From a virus, in the IMG/VR virus record IMGVR_UViG_3300032093_000326, positions 1 through 39,878 of that record: a stretch of 39,878 bases of DNA. One strand, written 5' to 3'. A program made the position numbers and the translations under genes. Positions 37,662 through 39,878 of the stretch are shown here, one piece after another. Below the pieces are notes generated by a model, which was not told the DNA's origin, did not search any database, and saw nothing but the letters and a program-made list of their open reading frames with translations. How positions within the stretch are numbered: the first letter of the stretch is position 1; every line of letters begins with the position of its first letter.

Positions 37662-38929
37662 TGTCTACTAAATCAAAAAGAGAACAAGCACAGGCACAAG
37701 AAGCGGCACGTCAAAAAAACTTAGAACGTGCTCAACAACAGCAAACTGTTGCTAGTCAAAAACTATCATCTGCTCAATCTGCTGCTAAAACTAAAACTGC
37801 ACAAACTATATTTAATAAAGCATTGTCTGGCTTGCCTAGTAGTTATAATAAAAATACAGATGTTGCTAAGGGTATGGCAGCAATGTCTGCTAGATATGGT
37901 TTACAAGGTGCTGTCCTTAATGCTTATACTGGTTCCAATGTTGGATACAATATATCCGAACAAACTAAAGCGGAGCAAGCAGCCCTAGATGAAGCAAATC
38001 AATTAGTCTCTGGCTATAGTACTCCAATATCTATTCCAGAAGAAGATAAAGAATCAGATAAAGCAACTAGAAATGCTTTTGCTCTTCTTAAGAGTGTCTT
38101 TGCTCAATATGGTCTAGAAGAGTTGGGTGACACATTAGAACTTTTAATGAAAGAAGGTTATGAGCCAGAAGAAGCAAGTCTTGCTTTAAAGACTGACCCT
38201 AGGTATAACAAGCCATACATTACAAGATTTAAAGGAAATGAATTAAGACGTGCTGCTGGATTAAATGTATTAAGTGAGGCTGAATATCTAGCACTGGAAG
38301 ATGATTACACAAGAACTCTTAAATCATATGGTCTTGAAAATTATTTTGGTACAACTAGAACTAACAAACAAGCAGCCATAGCAGATGTTATTGGTGCTGA
38401 TGTATCTGCTCTTGAATTTACTGAAAGAGTATCTACTGCTGTAGATAGAGTTAAGATGGCTGACCCTGCTACTAAGAGTGCATTCCAACAATTCTACGGA
38501 ATTGGTGAAGCAGACCTTGTTCAGTATTTCTTAGACCCTAAAAAGGCTTTAGTAAATCTTAAAGAGAAAGCAACTGCTGCTGAAATAGGTGGTGCTGCAA
38601 TAGGTCAAGGATTACCTGCTACTACTACCTCTGCTGAAGACTTGGCTAGATTTGGTATTAGTAGACAACAAGCACAGGCTGGTTATGCAACCATTGCTGA
38701 AGAATTACCTACTGCTACTAAGTTAAGTCAGATTTATGATGAAGAAGGAATTACTTACGGACAAACAGAAGCAGAACAAGCAACCTTTAAAGGACTAGCA
38801 TCTGCTAAGCGTAAGAAAGAACAATTGAAGGCTCGTGAAGAAGCAGCCTTCCAAGGTTCATCAGGTGTAGCACCTGCTGGATTAAAGACTACATACCTGC
38901 GTCAATCAAGTTCAGCAGGTTATTTCTAA
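37661..38929 (+). CDS. Helical virion protein, probable third ejection/internal protein
   Basis: A 422-residue protein with ATG overlapping the preceding stop. A Gln/Ala-rich helix begins it (REQAQAQEAARQKNLERAQQQQT). NAFALLKSVFAQYGLEELGDTLELLMKEGYEPEEASLALKTDP, NELRRAAGLNVLSEAEYLALED and DPATKSAFQQFYGIGEAD form a layout I know from actinophage structural regions. It ends YLRQSSSAGYF. It probably lines the head-vertex interior or accompanies DNA during ejection. The function is from place and repeated association, not motif. Confidence 0.75.
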   Translation: MSTKSKREQAQAQEAARQKNLERAQQQQTVASQKLSSAQSAAKTKTAQTIFNKALSGLPSSYNKNTDVAKGMAAMSARYGLQGAVLNAYTGSNVGYNISEQTKAEQAALDEANQLVSGYSTPISIPEEDKESDKATRNAFALLKSVFAQYGLEELGDTLELLMKEGYEPEEASLALKTDPRYNKPYITRFKGNELRRAAGLNVLSEAEYLALEDDYTRTLKSYGLENYFGTTRTNKQAAIADVIGADVSALEFTERVSTAVDRVKMADPATKSAFQQFYGIGEADLVQYFLDPKKALVNLKEKATAAEIGGAAIGQGLPATTTSAEDLARFGISRQQAQAGYATIAEELPTATKLSQIYDEEGITYGQTEAEQATFKGLASAKRKKEQLKAREEAAFQGSSGVAPAGLKTTYLRQSSSAGYF

Positions 38930-39053
38930 ATAGATTCCCTACACGGACCGACCAGCCCCGTGAGGTGTATAAGCCTGGGAGTAGAAGCCAGCCAGTTTCC
39001 CCGAACTGAACTGTGGTCTGCGAACTAATCAACGAATAGAAAGGGTGGTTGCT
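38930..39053 (+). promoter_or_regulatory. Structured intergenic leader before scaffold and capsid genes
   Basis: The 124-bp gap contains a series of short hairpins: CACGG/CCGTG (38942-38962), CTGG/CCAG (38975-38991) and CAGTT/AACTG around TCCCCG (38993-39008). AAAGGGTGG just before ATG 39054 is the ribosome-binding site. The gap is more GC-rich than its neighbours and interrupts an otherwise overlapping gene chain, so a late promoter, RNA processing site or structured 5' UTR feeding scaffold and capsid is likely. It does not match a tRNA. Confidence 0.55.
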
Positions 39054-39524
39054 ATGAGCAACAATTACTGGGAAGACGAAGACGAAGACCAAGATAACGA
39101 TACACCTCTGCAAGGTGATGACTTAGTTAAGAAACTAAGAAAAGCCAAGCGTGCAGATGAAAAGCGTATCAAGGAACTTACTGAGCAACTTGAGGGTTTA
39201 ACCAAGGTGCAGCGTGAGAGAGTCGTCAAGGAAGTCCTAGAAAAGAAAGGTGTAAACCTTAAAGCAGCAAGACTAGTACTAAAAGACTTAGATGATGTTA
39301 ATGAAGATACAGTTTCTAACTGGCTCGAAGATAACGCAGATTTGTTTGGAATCAATGTTCCTGCTCAGTCCAATGCAGATAACGCATCCCTTGCGGCATT
39401 ACGCCAGCAAGATGTAGTTACTCAAGGTGCAGTTACACCAGACCGTGAACAAGACTTTAACTCTAAGATTGACAATGCTCAATCTGCTGATGAGTTAATT
39501 GCCTTACTGCGGTCACAACAATAA
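39054..39524 (+). CDS. Scaffolding protein
   Basis: About 156 residues from ATG 39054, with AAAGGGTGG upstream; an in-frame GTG at 39045 is a less likely start. An acidic N-terminus (NNYWEDEDEDQDND) leads into a long charged helix (LVKKLRKAKRADEKRIKELTEQLEGLTKVQRERVVKEVLEKK), then NLKAARLVLKDLDDVNEDTVSNWLEDNADLFG, a plan typical of actinophage scaffolds, and ends with a helix (SADELIALLRSQQ). It sits directly before capsid. Scaffold directs prohead assembly and may be removed by the Ntn-type protease at 29874. Confidence 0.82.
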   Translation: MSNNYWEDEDEDQDNDTPLQGDDLVKKLRKAKRADEKRIKELTEQLEGLTKVQRERVVKEVLEKKGVNLKAARLVLKDLDDVNEDTVSNWLEDNADLFGINVPAQSNADNASLAALRQQDVVTQGAVTPDREQDFNSKIDNAQSADELIALLRSQQ

Positions 39525-39538
39525 CAATTCCGTTCATA

Positions 39539-39554
39539 GTCACTTGGAGGTGAC
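39539..39554 (+). promoter_or_regulatory. Hairpin presenting the capsid ribosome-binding site
   Basis: GTCAC (39539-39543) and GTGAC (39550-39554) are perfect complements, and the loop holds TTGGAG, so the GGAGG ribosome-binding site lies in the loop and first stem base, 2 bases before ATG 39557. A short hairpin can expose the site and keep the start region free of other RNA folds, which fits a very highly expressed capsid; it could also be a protein-binding translational operator. Confidence 0.65.
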
Positions 39555-39556
39555 GA

Positions 39557-39878
39557 ATGCCTACAGTAAATTATACAACCACAGGTTCATCCTCTCTTGG
39601 AGGAACCGCTGGTTCTGCTGGCTTAGTACAGAAGGCGTATGACCGTCTTCTAGAATTCGCTCTCCGTTCTGAACCACTAATTCGTTCAGTAGCAGATAAG
39701 CGTCCAGCAAGACAAGCAATCCCAGGCTCAACAGTTGTTTTACAACGCTATGTTGACCTTTCAACAGCAACATCACCATTGACAGAGACAGATGATGTCG
39801 ATTCAGTGGCGCTGTCTACACCAACCTCAGTAACCATTACTCTTTCAGAGTACGGTAACTCAGTGTTGGTAACACGTG
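39557..39878 (+). CDS. Major capsid protein, N-terminal part, truncated by window end
   Basis: ATG 39557 follows GGAGG by 6 bases. About 107 residues are visible, beginning MPTVNYTTTGSSSLGGTAGS, with YDRLLEFALRSEPLIRSVADKRPARQAIPGSTVVLQRYVDLS and LSTPTSVTITLSEYGNSVLVTR. This is the N-arm and early E-loop layout of the N4-gp56-type capsid proteins, whose C-terminus begins the window. The frame continues into position 1-2 without a shift, so both ends are consistent with a single gene with a missing middle. Confidence 0.88.
   Translation, partial: MPTVNYTTTGSSSLGGTAGSAGLVQKAYDRLLEFALRSEPLIRSVADKRPARQAIPGSTVVLQRYVDLSTATSPLTETDDVDSVALSTPTSVTITLSEYGNSVLVTR

Noticed and set aside
38930-39053. tRNA-like element before scaffold
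   Set aside because: Short stems are present but the acceptor stem, anticodon arm and TTC loop do not fit a tRNA.
1-39878. CRISPR array, insertion sequence, integrase or attachment site
   Set aside because: No regularly spaced repeats, transposase, recombinase or tRNA-like attachment sequence was seen; the plus-strand repeats in fibre genes are protein-level shaft repeats.

Overview
The window is nearly all of a tailed double-stranded DNA phage genome. Its two ends lie in the same gene, the major capsid protein: the right edge (39557-39878) holds the N-terminus, and the left edge (1-383) holds the C-terminus in a compatible reading phase. The simplest reading is a circular or circularly permuted genome of roughly 40 kb, cut inside the capsid gene with a few hundred bases missing. 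A WhiB-type Fe-S regulator, a DUF4192-like protein, a DUF932-like protein and an M15-type endolysin point to an actinobacterial host. The AT-rich coding DNA would suit small aquatic Actinobacteria such as freshwater Nanopelagicales; that host is inference. There is no integrase, excisionase or repressor, so a lytic lifestyle is likely. No tape-measure or tail-tube gene is recognisable, while large probable ejection proteins sit between portal and scaffold, which suggests a podovirus-like virion.

The genome has two opposed transcription units that diverge from a 578-bp non-coding region (24102-24679) packed with inverted repeats. The plus-strand late unit runs from terminase (24680) through four Lys-rich small proteins, portal (28114), a proteasome/HslV-like Ntn hydrolase (29874), a Pro-rich protein, three large probable internal virion proteins (30859-38929), scaffold (39054) and capsid (39557). 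It continues past the window junction into more small basic proteins (1035-2156), a glycosyltransferase, a connector-like protein, a block of tail-fibre genes (3864-9533), a probable tail hub (9546), a methyltransferase, and a lysis cassette ending at a strong intrinsic terminator (13201-13278).

The minus-strand early unit runs from 24101 down to 13296. It begins with an SSB-like OB-fold protein and a Cys-rich protein followed by a terminator/attenuator. Then come a chain of very short coupled ORFs, a secreted lytic transglycosylase, DUF4192- and DUF932-like genes, a RecB/Cas4-like exonuclease, a DnaB/RecA-like helicase, a Holliday-junction-resolvase-like nuclease, a DnaG primase split into overlapping zinc and TOPRIM genes, a MazG/DUF1599-like protein, a sigma-factor-like protein, several zinc-ribbon miniproteins, WhiB and another PD-(D/E)XK-like protein. 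No DNA polymerase or RNA polymerase is present, so both are probably supplied by the host, with transcription perhaps redirected by the sigma-like and WhiB proteins.

The most interesting points are: the Ntn-hydrolase in the position where a prohead protease is expected; the split primase with an internal ribosome-binding site; hairpins on both sides of the capsid gene, one holding the capsid ribosome-binding site in its loop; two separated clusters of histone-like basic miniproteins; and duplicated fibre plus helical-miniprotein modules. Eight genes of 28-54 codons on the minus strand and three on the plus strand were found by direct reading of start, ribosome-binding site and stop overlap.
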